Source: Polyangium sp. 6x1 (GTDB taxonomy: Bacteria > Myxococcota_A > Polyangia > Polyangiales > Polyangiaceae). From it: a DNA stretch of 64,000 nucleotides. Below are positions 51,596-60,331 of the stretch, in pieces. Made by a program: the position numbers and the translations under genes. The notes beneath the pieces are model-generated. The model did no database searches. It was given only the letters and a program-made list of their open reading frames with translations, and had not been told where the DNA came from. The stretch is from assembly GCF_029946515.1 (NCBI RefSeq), contig NZ_JARZHH010000031.1:62001-126000 (forward strand), read 5' to 3'. Numbering within the stretch: position 1 is the stretch's first letter; each line of letters starts with the position of its first letter.

Positions 51596-53061
51596 TGGCA
51601 CGCGTTCTCATCGTCGACGACTCGGTCGTGATGCGCGACATCGTGCGCGCACACCTCGCCGGACTCGCGCTCGAACTGGAAGTCGCGAGCAACGGGGAGG
51701 ACGCGCTCGCGCGCATCGGCACGTCGAGCCAGCCTTTCGATCTCGTCATCACCGACTACGCGATGCCCAACATGAACGGGCTCGAGCTGTCGCGTCGCGT
51801 GAAGGAGAGGGGAGGCACGCTCGCGCCGAAGATCATCCTCATCAGCGCGAACAAGGAGCTGCGCGAGCGCGATCTTCTGGCCACAGGCTACGTCGACGCG
51901 TTCTTCCCGAAGCCCGTCGACGGTTCGCAGCTCGCCGCGCGCGTCTCCACGATCCTCGCGCTCACGATCCCGTCCGCGCCCGTCGTGCCGTCGAGCCGCA
52001 GGGCGCGCCCGGTGATCCGCGTCGTCATCGCCGACGACACCGAGGTCGGCCGCACGCTGCTCGCGCGTGTCCTCAAGGCCGATCCCGAGATCGACGTCGT
52101 CGGCATGGCGCGCGACGGCCAGGGCGCCGTCGATCTCGCCGTGCGCGAGAACCCGCAGATCATCCTGCTCGACGCGATGATGCCCGGCCTCGACGGCGTC
52201 GCCGCCACCCGCCGCATCATGGCCCTCGCGCCGACGCGCGTCGTCATCGTCTCGGATCAGCAGGGCAGCCGCCCCGCGGCGCAGATCTTCGCCGCGACCG
52301 AGGCCGGCGCGCTCGACGTCATCGCGCGGCCGAGCTGGGGCGATCCGATGGGCCCGCAGGCCGTCGCCTTGCGCGACAAGATCAAGATGCTCGCCGAGAT
52401 CCCCGTGGTTCGTCGCTGGGCCGACGGGCCGCGCTCGGTGCGATCGCGCCGCGGCGGCAGCCTCCGCACCCAGAACCGCGCCACGGTCGTCGGGATCTGC
52501 GCCTCCACGGGCGGCCCTGCGGCGATCGCCGCGATGCTACCGGGCCTCGCGGCCGCCTCCTCGTCGGTCCCGATCCTCATCGTGCAGCACGTCCTCGCGG
52601 GCTTCGACGAGGCGCTCGCCGAGTGGCTCGCCGAGGTCACGCAGCTGCCCGTTCGCCTCGCCACGCACGGCATGCCCTTGCGCGGCGGCGTCATCGCGCT
52701 CGCCCCCGAAGGCAAGCACCTCGTCGCGCAGTCGCCGCTCACGATCGGCGTCATCGAGGGCCCGCCCGTCGGCAACCATCGTCCCTCGGGCACGCCGCTC
52801 TTCGAGTCCCTCGCTCGTCATTTCGGTGACGGCGCGCTCGGCGTGATGCTCACGGGCATGGGCAACGACGGCGTCGAGGGCCTGCGCGCAATCAAAGCAG
52901 CCGGCGGAAGTGTGCTCGTGCAGTCGCCGGATTCCTGCGTCGTGAGCGGCATGCCAGGAGCCGCGATTTCTCGTGGATACGCGGATGCCGTTTTGTCCCT
53001 CGACGAACTTGGCCCCGAAATCGTCGAGCGCGTCCGTGCCCCGGCGCGCTCGCGGCATTGA
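51595..53061 (+). CDS. cheB: CheB methylesterase with an extra N-terminal receiver
   Basis: 488 residues; ATG shares a base with the cheA stop (TGATG). REC1 (1-120) has Asp54 (VITDYAMPNMNG) and FPKPV. REC2 (about 140-265) has Asp193 (LLDAMMPGLDG), but the conserved Lys is Arg245 (VIARPSW). The methylesterase domain (about 298-475) keeps the triad Ser304 (CASTGGP), His332 (IVQHV) and Asp425 (GMGNDG). It demethylates or deamidates the MCP. Two receivers on one CheB is not the standard architecture; the first may act as a CheY-like phosphate branch. Confidence 0.93.
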   Translation: MARVLIVDDSVVMRDIVRAHLAGLALELEVASNGEDALARIGTSSQPFDLVITDYAMPNMNGLELSRRVKERGGTLAPKIILISANKELRERDLLATGYVDAFFPKPVDGSQLAARVSTILALTIPSAPVVPSSRRARPVIRVVIADDTEVGRTLLARVLKADPEIDVVGMARDGQGAVDLAVRENPQIILLDAMMPGLDGVAATRRIMALAPTRVVIVSDQQGSRPAAQIFAATEAGALDVIARPSWGDPMGPQAVALRDKIKMLAEIPVVRRWADGPRSVRSRRGGSLRTQNRATVVGICASTGGPAAIAAMLPGLAAASSSVPILIVQHVLAGFDEALAEWLAEVTQLPVRLATHGMPLRGGVIALAPEGKHLVAQSPLTIGVIEGPPVGNHRPSGTPLFESLARHFGDGALGVMLTGMGNDGVEGLRAIKAAGGSVLVQSPDSCVVSGMPGAAISRGYADAVLSLDELGPEIVERVRAPARSRH

Positions 53062-53078
53062 AGGAGCGAAGAGCTGAT

Positions 53079-54428
53079 ATGGTTCCCCCGATGCAGGAGC
53101 CGGAGCTCCCGGAACGGCTGGGGAAGTATCAGATCATCCGAAGGCTCGCCTATGGCGGCATGGCCGAGGTGCTCCTCGGCCGCCTCGCGGGGACCGACGG
53201 CTTCATCAAAGAGGTCGTCGTCAAGCGGGTGCTTCCGCAGTACGCGTCGAACGACGAGTTCATCGCGATGTTCCGCGACGAGGCGCGCATCACGTCGCGC
53301 CTTCATCACGGCAACATCGTGCAGGTCGTCGAGTTCGCCGAGGAGGGCGGCCAGCACTACCTCGTGCTCGAGTACGTCGACGGCCCGAGCCTCGGCGCGA
53401 CGCTCTACGAGCTCCGCAAGCGCGGCGAACGCCTGAGCATCCCCGAGGTCGCGCACATCGCGGTCGAAACCGCGCGCGGCCTCGACTACGCGCACCACAA
53501 GCTCGGCGAGGACGGCCGCCCCTTGCTCATCGTCCATCGCGACGTGAGCCCGTCGAACATCCTCCTCTCGCGCGAGGGCGTCGTGAAGCTCGCCGACTTC
53601 GGCATCGCGCGCGCCCGCGAGCGGCTCTCGCCCACGCAAGGCGGCGCCGGCACGCTCAAGGGCAAATTCGCCTACATGGCGCCCGAGACCATCCTGCGCG
53701 GCCGCCTCGACGCGCGCTCGGATCTCTTCTCGTTCGGCGTCGTCCTCTTCGAGATGCTCACCGGCAGGAGCGCGTTCACCGGCGAGACCGAGGCGCACAC
53801 CATCCAGCGCGTCACGACCGAGGACTTGCCCCCCGCGTCGAGCCAGAACCGCGCCGTCCCGCCCGAGTTCGACGAGATCGTCCATCGGCTCCTCGATCGC
53901 GACCCGGACAACCGCCCCTCGCGCGGCCTCGAGATCGTCGACGCGATCGGCAAGCTCCGCCTCCACACCTCGCCGCCGCCGAGCGAGCTGCTCATGGAGA
54001 CGATCGCGCGCCTCTTCCCGATCCACCGCCACGAGGCGCGCGATCGCGCCACGGTTCGTCCGGCGAAACCACGCGTCATCGTCGTCGACGAGTCGCGCAC
54101 GCTCCGCGCGCTCGTCCGCGCGAGCCTCGGCCAGCGGTACACCGTGATCGAGGCCTCCACGGGCGACGAGGCGCGCGCGGCGATGCGCGGCGCCGTCCCC
54201 GACGCGGTCGTCTGCCAGCGGACGCTGCAGGGCATGTCGGGCCTCGAGCTCTGCCATTCGATGCGCGAGAACCCGCGCCTCGCCGACGTGCCGTTCATCC
54301 TGCTCGCGTCCGACATCACGCCGGAGCTCGAAGCAGAGGCGCGCGTGATCGGCGTGCAAGCCGTCCTGCCCAAGCGCTTCGATCCACGCCAGCTCGAAGC
54401 TACGCTGACGAAGATTCTCGAATCCTGA
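53079..54428 (+). CDS. Ser/Thr kinase fused to a pseudo-receiver
   Basis: 449 residues from ATG 53079; AAGGAG is 12 nt upstream and ATG 53091 is possible. The kinase domain (about 12-290) is intact: 'LAYGGMAEVLLGRL' (first Gly of the loop is Ala), Lys in VVVKRV, HRDVSPSN, DFG and APETILRG. The C-terminal domain (about 325-449) is a receiver fold ('RVIVVDESRTLRALVRASLG', 'VLPKRF'), but the phosphoacceptor Asp is Gln380 (AVVCQRTLQGMSG). It cannot be phosphorylated in the usual way and may dock onto CheA or another partner. There is no membrane helix, unlike the other kinases here. Eighth gene of the chemosensory operon. Confidence 0.9.
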   Translation: MVPPMQEPELPERLGKYQIIRRLAYGGMAEVLLGRLAGTDGFIKEVVVKRVLPQYASNDEFIAMFRDEARITSRLHHGNIVQVVEFAEEGGQHYLVLEYVDGPSLGATLYELRKRGERLSIPEVAHIAVETARGLDYAHHKLGEDGRPLLIVHRDVSPSNILLSREGVVKLADFGIARARERLSPTQGGAGTLKGKFAYMAPETILRGRLDARSDLFSFGVVLFEMLTGRSAFTGETEAHTIQRVTTEDLPPASSQNRAVPPEFDEIVHRLLDRDPDNRPSRGLEIVDAIGKLRLHTSPPPSELLMETIARLFPIHRHEARDRATVRPAKPRVIVVDESRTLRALVRASLGQRYTVIEASTGDEARAAMRGAVPDAVVCQRTLQGMSGLELCHSMRENPRLADVPFILLASDITPELEAEARVIGVQAVLPKRFDPRQLEATLTKILES

Positions 54429-54479
54429 CGCGCGCCGATCGTTCGGCCGCTCGTCATTTCGCGAGGGAGGGAGCGCGCC

Positions 54480-55517
54480 ATGAACGACACGGAGCACCTG
54501 TTCCGACAGCGACCTCGCTCCGACGAGGAGCTCTACGAGCGGCTCGCGGAGATCACGAAGGACGAGCTCCGCAGGGATCTCGTCGCGCGCCTCGCCGCGC
54601 ATGGCGCGCTGCCGCGCGAGGTCCCGATCTACGTGCGCGCCTTCGCCTACCTCGGCCTCACCGCGTCGGATCTGCCTTCGCTGACGCGCGTGCTCCTCGA
54701 CGCGCGGGCGCCGATCGAGGGGCGCGCCGTCGCGCTCGCGCTCGTGCGATCGGTCGATCCGGCGCGCGCGCAGGAGCTCGCGCGGCAGGTCACGCAGGCC
54801 GAGCTGCTCGCGATGAACGACGCGCAGCTCCTCGTGGTGATCGCGGGCCTCGCGGCGACGCCCGCGCGTCTGCCGGAGATCACGGAGAAGGTCGCGCGCC
54901 AGCCGCCCGAGTCCCGCCTCGCTCGCTTCGAGCAGATCGATCGCCTGCGCAAGCGCGCCCGGGTCCCCGCGGCGTTCCTGTACGAGGACCTCGTTCGTCG
55001 TGACGACCTCGGCATCGGCGAAGCCGCCGTCGATCGCATCGTCGAGGAGGGCGGAGCGGCGGCCATGTGGCTCTGCGAGTCGCTGTGGCACGAGGCGCCG
55101 AGCAAGGCGCCGCGAGCGCGCTGGGCCGACGTCCTCGCGCGGATCTTTCGTTCCTCGGGGCGCACCACCGTGGAGGGCCTGCGCGCCCTCGCGTTCGCCT
55201 CGGAGCCGGGCGAAGACGGCGCGCGCACGGCCGTGCTCTCCGTGGAGAGCCCGCTCGACGGATCACTCACGCTCGCGCGCTTGCGCGTGGACGCGAGCGC
55301 CGCCCTCGTGGACGGCGCCCTCGCGCCGCTCGCGGACGAACGTGACCTCGAAGATTGGCTTTCCGAAGGTCCAGAGCTCTTGCCTCGCGTCCCTTCGTCG
55401 ATGGCCTCGGTCGCGACCTGGGTCGAAGCGGCCCTACGCCGCACGAGCACGCCGCCGCGCTCGGCCCCGCAGCTCTTCGCCGCGGCGTGCTGGTTCTCGC
55501 TCGCGGCCCGCAGCTAA
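54480..55517 (+). CDS. Unknown helical protein at the end of the chemosensory operon
   Basis: 345 residues from ATG 54480, with GGGAGGGAG upstream. It is nearly all alpha-helical, with HEAT-like pairs in the first 200 residues ('LRRDLVARLAAHGALPRE', 'VALALVRSVDPARAQELARQ'), then a mixed region with 'VLSVESPLDGSLTLARLRVD'. No signal peptide, no membrane helix, no motif I recognise. Its place 51 bp behind the kinase/pseudo-receiver gene suggests a role in the same signalling system. Its end overlaps the stop of the convergent exonuclease gene by 4 nt. Confidence 0.72.
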   Translation: MNDTEHLFRQRPRSDEELYERLAEITKDELRRDLVARLAAHGALPREVPIYVRAFAYLGLTASDLPSLTRVLLDARAPIEGRAVALALVRSVDPARAQELARQVTQAELLAMNDAQLLVVIAGLAATPARLPEITEKVARQPPESRLARFEQIDRLRKRARVPAAFLYEDLVRRDDLGIGEAAVDRIVEEGGAAAMWLCESLWHEAPSKAPRARWADVLARIFRSSGRTTVEGLRALAFASEPGEDGARTAVLSVESPLDGSLTLARLRVDASAALVDGALAPLADERDLEDWLSEGPELLPRVPSSMASVATWVEAALRRTSTPPRSAPQLFAAACWFSLAARS

Positions 55518-56302
55518 CCCACGATCGCGTCGTCCACCTCGACACCCACGGGGCAGTGATCACTGCCCGTCACGTGCGGCGAGAGGAACGCGCGCCGGAG
55601 GTGCTTCGTCGCGCCCTCCGACGCGAGCACGTAGTCGATCCGCCACCCCACGTTCTTCGCGCGCACGCCAAACCGCTGGCTCCACCACGAGTAGTGCCCG
55701 GGCCCCGGCTCGAACGCGCGGAACGTGTCCACATACCCGGCGCGGATCCACCGATCGAGCTCCTCGCGCTCGTCGGGCGTGAAGCCGCTCGTCTTCACGT
55801 TCTCCTTCGGCCGCGCGAGATCGATCTCGCGGTGTGCCGTGTTGAAGTCCCCCATCACGAGGATCGGATCCCCGCGGCGCCGCCTCGGCTCGAGCACATC
55901 GAAGAGGCGCCGGTAAAACGAGAGCTTGAACGGGATGCGGCTGTTGTCGCGATTCGGCCCGCTGCCATTCGGGAAGTACACGTTCGCCACCGTGAGCCGA
56001 CCAAAGCGCGCGATCTGCACGCGCCCTTCCGCATCGAACGCCGCGTCCTTCATCGACGTCGTGATCCGATCCGCAGGCAGCCGCGAGAGCAGCCCCACGC
56101 CGCTGTACCCGGGCCGCTCGGCCGACGAGAACGCGCGCAGCCACGCGCCGCCAATCGACTCGAGGCACGGCCCAAGCTGCGCCTCCTGCGCGCGCACCTC
56201 CTGGATGCCCACGATGTCGGCCCGCTCCTCCGCGAGCCACGCGCAAAACCCTTTGCCGAGGACCGAGCGCAGCCCGTTCACATTCCAGCTGACGATCTTC
56301 AT
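55514..56302 (-). CDS. xth: Exodeoxyribonuclease III
   Basis: 262 residues, the usual length. All EEP-family motifs are present: 'MKIVSWNVNGLRSVLGKG', 'DIVGIQEVRAQ' (metal Glu), 'YSGVGLLSR', 'NVYFPNGSGPNRDN', 'VMGDFNTAHREIDLARP', 'RIDYVLAS' and 'GSDHCPVGV'. It cleaves at abasic sites and degrades duplex DNA 3' to 5' in base-excision repair. TAGAGC lies 12 nt before the ATG as a possible -10. It converges on the chemosensory operon with overlapping stops. Confidence 0.95.
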   Translation of the reverse strand: MKIVSWNVNGLRSVLGKGFCAWLAEERADIVGIQEVRAQEAQLGPCLESIGGAWLRAFSSAERPGYSGVGLLSRLPADRITTSMKDAAFDAEGRVQIARFGRLTVANVYFPNGSGPNRDNSRIPFKLSFYRRLFDVLEPRRRRGDPILVMGDFNTAHREIDLARPKENVKTSGFTPDEREELDRWIRAGYVDTFRAFEPGPGHYSWWSQRFGVRAKNVGWRIDYVLASEGATKHLRRAFLSPHVTGSDHCPVGVEVDDAIVG

Positions 56303-56448
56303 GCGTCGAAGCCAGCTCTAGGGTTTGGCCGGGCCATGTCAAGGAAAACCGGTCCCTCGCCAGAGCCACCAGGCGCTCGCCCGTTTTTTACCCGCGCCGC
56401 ATCTGTCGTGTCCCAAGCACCCGGACATCCCAACGAGGAGGGACCCGC

Positions 56449-57276
56449 ATGCACAAGCGCGCTTTCGCCATCGCCCTGTTGATCCCCGCCACGCTCGCCA
56501 CCACGTCCTGTCGCAAGCAAGAAGAAATGACGACAGCCGAGGCCCTGCAAGCCGTCCAAGAGGCCAGCGTCTCAGGCGACGCCGAGAACGTGACGTCAGG
56601 CAGCATCGAGATCACCACCGACTTCACCATCGGTCAGGCCGCCGAAGCCGCAGCCCAAGAGATCCGCGACTTCGTCACCTCACAGCTCCCCTGCGCCGCC
56701 GTCACACTCACAGGCGCCACGCTCAAAGTCGAGTACGGCAAGAACCCCGGGAGCTGCACCTACAAAGGCAACACGTACAGCGGCACGCACGAGATCACCG
56801 TCACGAAGAACGACATGGCCGACGTCGTCGTGAACCACACGTGGACCAAACTCTCGAACGGTCGCGTCGAAGTGAGCGGCACAGCCGAGGTCACCTGGAG
56901 CGCAAGCGACGAGACACGCCACGTCGCGCACGAGCTCGACTGGACGCGTCTCTCGGACGGCAAGACGGGCAAAGGCACAGGCGATCGCACGCAGCGGCCC
57001 CTCGAAGGCGGGCTCGTCGAAGGCTTCCAGGTCGACGGCTCGCGCGCCTGGACCGCCCAAGGCGGGACGTGGGACCTCGCCATCGAAGGCGTCCAGTTCC
57101 GCTGGGCCGACCCCGTGCCGCAAGCAGGCACCTACAGGCTCGCCGATCCAAAGGAGCGCTCGATCGCGATGACCTTCAACCGCATCGACGAAGACACGAT
57201 CAAGGTCACCCTCACGAGCGGCGCAAAGTCGTTCTCGTTCAACGTCTCGAAGGCAGGCGCCGTCTCCGAGTCGTGA
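56449..57276 (+). CDS. Lipoprotein of unknown function
   Basis: 275 residues; GAGGAGG lies 7-13 nt before the ATG. The signal peptide 'KRAFAIALLIPATLATTSC' has a lipobox-like TTSC. The mature protein has two Cys that may pair (LPCAAVT, GSCTYKG), then a long run of beta-strands ('VEVSGTAEVTWSASDETRHV', 'TIKVTLTSGAKSFSFNVS'), probably a beta-sandwich or barrel. No family recognised. It is followed after 14 bp by a half copy of the intergenic repeat. Confidence 0.72.
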   Translation: MHKRAFAIALLIPATLATTSCRKQEEMTTAEALQAVQEASVSGDAENVTSGSIEITTDFTIGQAAEAAAQEIRDFVTSQLPCAAVTLTGATLKVEYGKNPGSCTYKGNTYSGTHEITVTKNDMADVVVNHTWTKLSNGRVEVSGTAEVTWSASDETRHVAHELDWTRLSDGKTGKGTGDRTQRPLEGGLVEGFQVDGSRAWTAQGGTWDLAIEGVQFRWADPVPQAGTYRLADPKERSIAMTFNRIDEDTIKVTLTSGAKSFSFNVSKAGAVSES

Positions 57277-57290
57277 GGGGTGCTCGGTGG

Positions 57291-57398
57291 CGCAGCGCCG
57301 GGGTTTCACCCCGGGCCCGACCAGGGGTTGTCCACCCCTGGACCCGGACCAGGGCCAGCCCTGGACCGGAGGTGCATCAACCGCGATGCGGTCGATGC
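57291..57398. repeat. Half copy D of the intergenic repeat (inverted)
   Basis: CCGGGG/CCCCGG, CCAGGGGT/ACCCCTGG and CCAGGGC/GCCCTGG hairpins, then the H3-type hairpin GCATCAACCGC / GCGGTCGATGC (57374-57398). It has the reverse orientation to the copy at 32401. It lies between a lipoprotein gene and the convergent tRNA unit. Confidence 0.8.
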
Positions 57399-57440
57399 GC
57401 TCGGCAGGGCAGGGGAGCGCCAGCCAGGCGGACAAAAGCA

Positions 57441-57472
57441 AAACAGCCGATCCCTTTCGAGATCGGCTGTTT
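57441..57472 (-). terminator. Intrinsic terminator of the tRNA operon
   Basis: AAACAGCCGATC (57441-57452) pairs with GATCGGCTGTTT (57461-57472). On the minus strand it is followed by a T-rich run. Confidence 0.8.
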
Positions 57473-57492
57473 CACTACTGCATACAGGGAGG

Positions 57493-57566
<74 letters not shown>

Positions 57567-57614
57567 AATGTGGCGAACTGCGTCGTCGCTGTTTCGTTCT
57601 TACTGACGGCGCCG

Positions 57615-57643
57615 TGTCTACCAGACTCGTTCACCGTTTGCAA
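57615..57643 (-). promoter_or_regulatory. Candidate internal promoter for tRNA-Asp
   Basis: On the minus strand TTGCAA (57643-57638), a 17-nt spacer and TAGACA (57620-57615), 48 nt before the tRNA. Confidence 0.35.
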
Positions 57644-57704
57644 GGCCCTGTTTTCTTTTTTCTTTCCCGCTTCCGACTCTCATCAACTTCAATGAAGAGC
57701 CGGG

Positions 57705-57776
57705 TGGGCGGGACAGGGTTCGAACCTGCGACCATCGGCTTGTAAGGCCAACGCTCTACCGCTGAGCTACCCGCCC
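57705..57776 (-). tRNA. tRNA-Val (TAC)
   Basis: Cloverleaf on the minus strand: acceptor GGGCGGG/CCCGCCC, D-stem GCTC/GAGC, anticodon stem TTGGC/GCCGA around CTTACAA (anticodon TAC), T-loop TTCGAAC. The CCA end is not encoded (ACCC). Confidence 0.95.
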
Positions 57777-57793
57777 CGACGGAGAGGCCGCGG

Positions 57794-57821
57794 AGTCTAA
57801 CCAGGGAGCCCTTTCCGTCAA
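57794..57821 (-). promoter_or_regulatory. Promoter of the tRNA-Val/tRNA-Asp unit
   Basis: On the minus strand TTGACG (57821-57816), a 16-nt spacer and TAGACT (57799-57794), 17 nt upstream of the tRNA 5' end. It is the best sigma70-type match in the window. Confidence 0.6.
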
Positions 57822-57882
57822 GAGGTTTTTTTCTGTGACGGATCACGCCACGCCAAACTTCCGCCTGCACGGACAATCGGGC

Positions 57883-57888
57883 TAGAGT
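57883..57888 (+). promoter_or_regulatory. Candidate -10 (TAGAGT) of the amidoligase operon
   Basis: TAGAGT, identical to the box at 16769, lies 74 nt before ATG 57963. The -35 is not clear. Confidence 0.35.
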
Positions 57889-57962
57889 CGGCGGCGCGGG
57901 CGCACGAACGACATCGCGCCCCGCGGCCGCGACAGGCGGCCCGAGGAGGAACGGAGAGTCGC

Positions 57963-58943
57963 ATGACGGAGCGGATCGGCATTCTCGCTGGCTGGGAGAA
58001 ATCCTTCCCCCAGGCGTTCATCGATCGGTGCAACCGGGTCCCGGGCATCCAAGCGGAGTTCGCGAAGATCGGAGGGACGCCGGAGCGCTTCGTCTCTCCG
58101 TACCGCGTCCTCGTCGACCGCATCAGCCAGGAGGTCAAGCACTACCGCTTCTACCTCAAGGCCGCGGCCCTCGGCGGCGCCTACGTCATCAACGACCCCT
58201 TCTGGTGGAGCGCCGACGACAAGTTCTTCGGCTACTCGCTCGCCTCGCGCCTCGGCGTCGCCACGCCGCGCACGGTGATGCTCCCGCAGAAGGACTACAT
58301 CCCCGCGATCGACAAGAACCGATCGCTCCGCAACCTCGAGTTCCCCCTCAACTGGGACGCGATCGTCGAGTACGTCGGCTTCCCCGCGATCCTGAAGCCC
58401 GCCGACGGCGGCGGCTGGAAGGACGTGACCGTCGTGCGCACGCCGATGGATCTGCTGCGCGCCTACGACGACTCGAACCTCAACGTGATGACGCTGCAGG
58501 AGTTCATCGACTTCGACGACTACGCGCGTTGCATCTGCATCGGCCGCGAGCGCGTGCTCACGATCCAGTACGACCCGAAGCAGATCGGCCCGACGGGCCT
58601 CCGCGGTCGCTACATCTTCCGCGACCAGGAGCGCTGGCTCCCGCAAGACCTGCACGACCGCATCGTGAACGACGCCCTGCGCCTGAACCACGCGCTCGGC
58701 TACGACATGAACTCGGTCGAGTTCGCCATCAAGGACGGCGTCCCCTACGCCATCGACTTCACGAACCCCGCGCCCGACATGCACATCGAGCACCTCGGCG
58801 AGCGCTTCTTCGACACGGTCACCGACTGGATGGTCGACTTCTGCGTCCGCGCCGCCAAGGAAGGCCGCACGATCCGCGACCGCTACGCATGGAGCAAGAT
58901 GGCGTCCGAGGTCGAACCCATCCGGTGGGATAGAGGCACGTGA
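57963..58943 (+). CDS. ATP-grasp ligase (amidoligase operon, gene 1)
   Basis: 326 residues; GGAGAG lies 6-11 nt before the ATG. An N-terminal Rossmann-like preATP-grasp segment ('RIGILAGWEKSFPQAFIDRC') is followed by the ATP-grasp core: 'YVGFPAILKPADGGGWKDVT' (Lys-binding strand and Gly-rich loop), 'TLQEFIDFDDYARCICIG', 'SVEFAIKDGVPYAIDFTNPA' (metal-binding Glu and the Asp/Asn pair). It would activate a carboxylate as acyl-phosphate and join it to an amine. Substrates unknown. It overlaps the next gene by 4 nt (GTGA). Confidence 0.85.
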   Translation: MTERIGILAGWEKSFPQAFIDRCNRVPGIQAEFAKIGGTPERFVSPYRVLVDRISQEVKHYRFYLKAAALGGAYVINDPFWWSADDKFFGYSLASRLGVATPRTVMLPQKDYIPAIDKNRSLRNLEFPLNWDAIVEYVGFPAILKPADGGGWKDVTVVRTPMDLLRAYDDSNLNVMTLQEFIDFDDYARCICIGRERVLTIQYDPKQIGPTGLRGRYIFRDQERWLPQDLHDRIVNDALRLNHALGYDMNSVEFAIKDGVPYAIDFTNPAPDMHIEHLGERFFDTVTDWMVDFCVRAAKEGRTIRDRYAWSKMASEVEPIRWDRGT

Positions 58944-60331
58944 CCACCCACGAGCGGCCGTTGAAGCACCCCTTCACCGCCGCGCTCGACGCAGCCGTCG
59001 ACCGCTACCACGACGCGCTCACGGCCTACGTGGATCGAGGAGGCGAGGATCACCTCGCCCTCCTCGATCGCATGGTGGCGCGAGGCGCCGTCTTCGCCGG
59101 TCGTCCCCTCTGCACGTTCCTCCGACCGAACTTCGTCCTCCGCGCCCAGTACAACCTGCTCCTCGGCGCGCTCCGGCACTTCCGCAGCGCCGTCATCAAA
59201 GCCAAGGACCTCATCCTCGCGGAGCCCGCGCTCCTCGAGCTCATGGGCCTGACGGACGGCGAGCGGAGGCTCTTCTCCTACAACCCCGCGTTCGAGTCCG
59301 TCGGCGTCGTCACGCGCCTCGACGCGATCCTCGCGGGCCCCGATCTCTCGTTCGTCGAGCTCAACGCCGAGGGCGCCTTCGGCCCGAGCTACGCCGACAG
59401 GCTCACCGAGCTCTTCGAGGCCTTCCAGCCGATGCGCGAGTTCGCCCGCGTCTCGCCGGTCACGCCGGTCTACGCGGGCAACTCCCTCGTCGGATCGATC
59501 CTCGACGCGTGGCACGAGTTCGGCGGGACGCACGTCCCGAAGGTCGCCGTCGTCGACTGGCAGGAGGTCGCGACGCGGACCGAGTTCGACATGATCTGCG
59601 AGCGCTTCCGGCTGCACGGCATCCCGGCGCGCTTCGTCGATCCGCGCGAGCTCGAGTACCGCGACGGCAAGCTCTCGGCGAAGGGCGAGGAGATCGATCT
59701 CGTCTACCGCCGCGTGCTCACGAGCGAGCTGCTCGGCCGCGAGGACGAGGTCCGGCCGCTCATCGAGGCGTACAAGGCGCGCGTCGTGTGCGTCGTGAAC
59801 AGCTTCCGCGCCAAGCTCCTCGACAAGAAGGTCCTCTTCGCCCTGCTCTTCGATCCGCGCGTCACGGCGCTCTACACGAAGGACGAGAGCGTCGCCGTCC
59901 GCAAGGTCATCCCGTGGACGAGGCGCGTCGAGGAGATGAAGACCGAAGGCCCGGACGGCGACGAGATCGACCTCGTCCCGTGGGCGCGTGACAACCGCGC
60001 GCGCCTCGTGCTCAAGCCGAACGACGAGGTCGGCGGGCGCGGCGTCGTGATCGGCGCGAACGTGGAGAGCAGCGTGTGGGAGCGAGCGCTGAAGCTCGCG
60101 CTCGTCGATCCGTCCGTTCTTCAGCTTCGCGTTTCGTTACCGACGTCGATGTTTCCGGAGGTCGGCGCTGCGGGCGAGCTCTACTTCTCGCGGCGCCACA
60201 TCGAGCTCGATCCGATCCTGTTCCGGGGCGAGCTCGGCGGTATGCTGGGCAGGTTATCCGCGACGAACATGTGCAACGTTCATGCGGGGGCGGGAACGGT
60301 CCCCACGTTCATCATCGAGGGAGATTCATGA
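58940..60331 (+). CDS. Second ATP-grasp-type ligase, possibly circularly permuted (gene 2)
   Basis: 463 residues, GTG start overlapping the previous stop. Motifs: 'LSFVELNAEGAFGPSYADRL' (an ExN metal-type motif placed early), 'KVAVVDWQEVATRTEFDMIC', 'EIDLVYRRVLTSELLG', 'RARLVLKPNDEVGGRGVVIG' (ATP-binding strand and Gly-rich loop placed late). An ExN motif ahead of the LKPN strand is what circularly permuted ATP-grasp enzymes related to glutathionylspermidine synthase show. It probably forms a second amide bond in the same pathway. It overlaps the following GCS2 gene by 4 nt. Confidence 0.78.
   Translation: MTTHERPLKHPFTAALDAAVDRYHDALTAYVDRGGEDHLALLDRMVARGAVFAGRPLCTFLRPNFVLRAQYNLLLGALRHFRSAVIKAKDLILAEPALLELMGLTDGERRLFSYNPAFESVGVVTRLDAILAGPDLSFVELNAEGAFGPSYADRLTELFEAFQPMREFARVSPVTPVYAGNSLVGSILDAWHEFGGTHVPKVAVVDWQEVATRTEFDMICERFRLHGIPARFVDPRELEYRDGKLSAKGEEIDLVYRRVLTSELLGREDEVRPLIEAYKARVVCVVNSFRAKLLDKKVLFALLFDPRVTALYTKDESVAVRKVIPWTRRVEEMKTEGPDGDEIDLVPWARDNRARLVLKPNDEVGGRGVVIGANVESSVWERALKLALVDPSVLQLRVSLPTSMFPEVGAAGELYFSRRHIELDPILFRGELGGMLGRLSATNMCNVHAGAGTVPTFIIEGDS

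Noticed and set aside
57291-57398. Possible CRISPR or tandem-repeat array in the GC-rich intergenic blocks
   Set aside because: The units are different hairpins in fixed order, without regular spacers.
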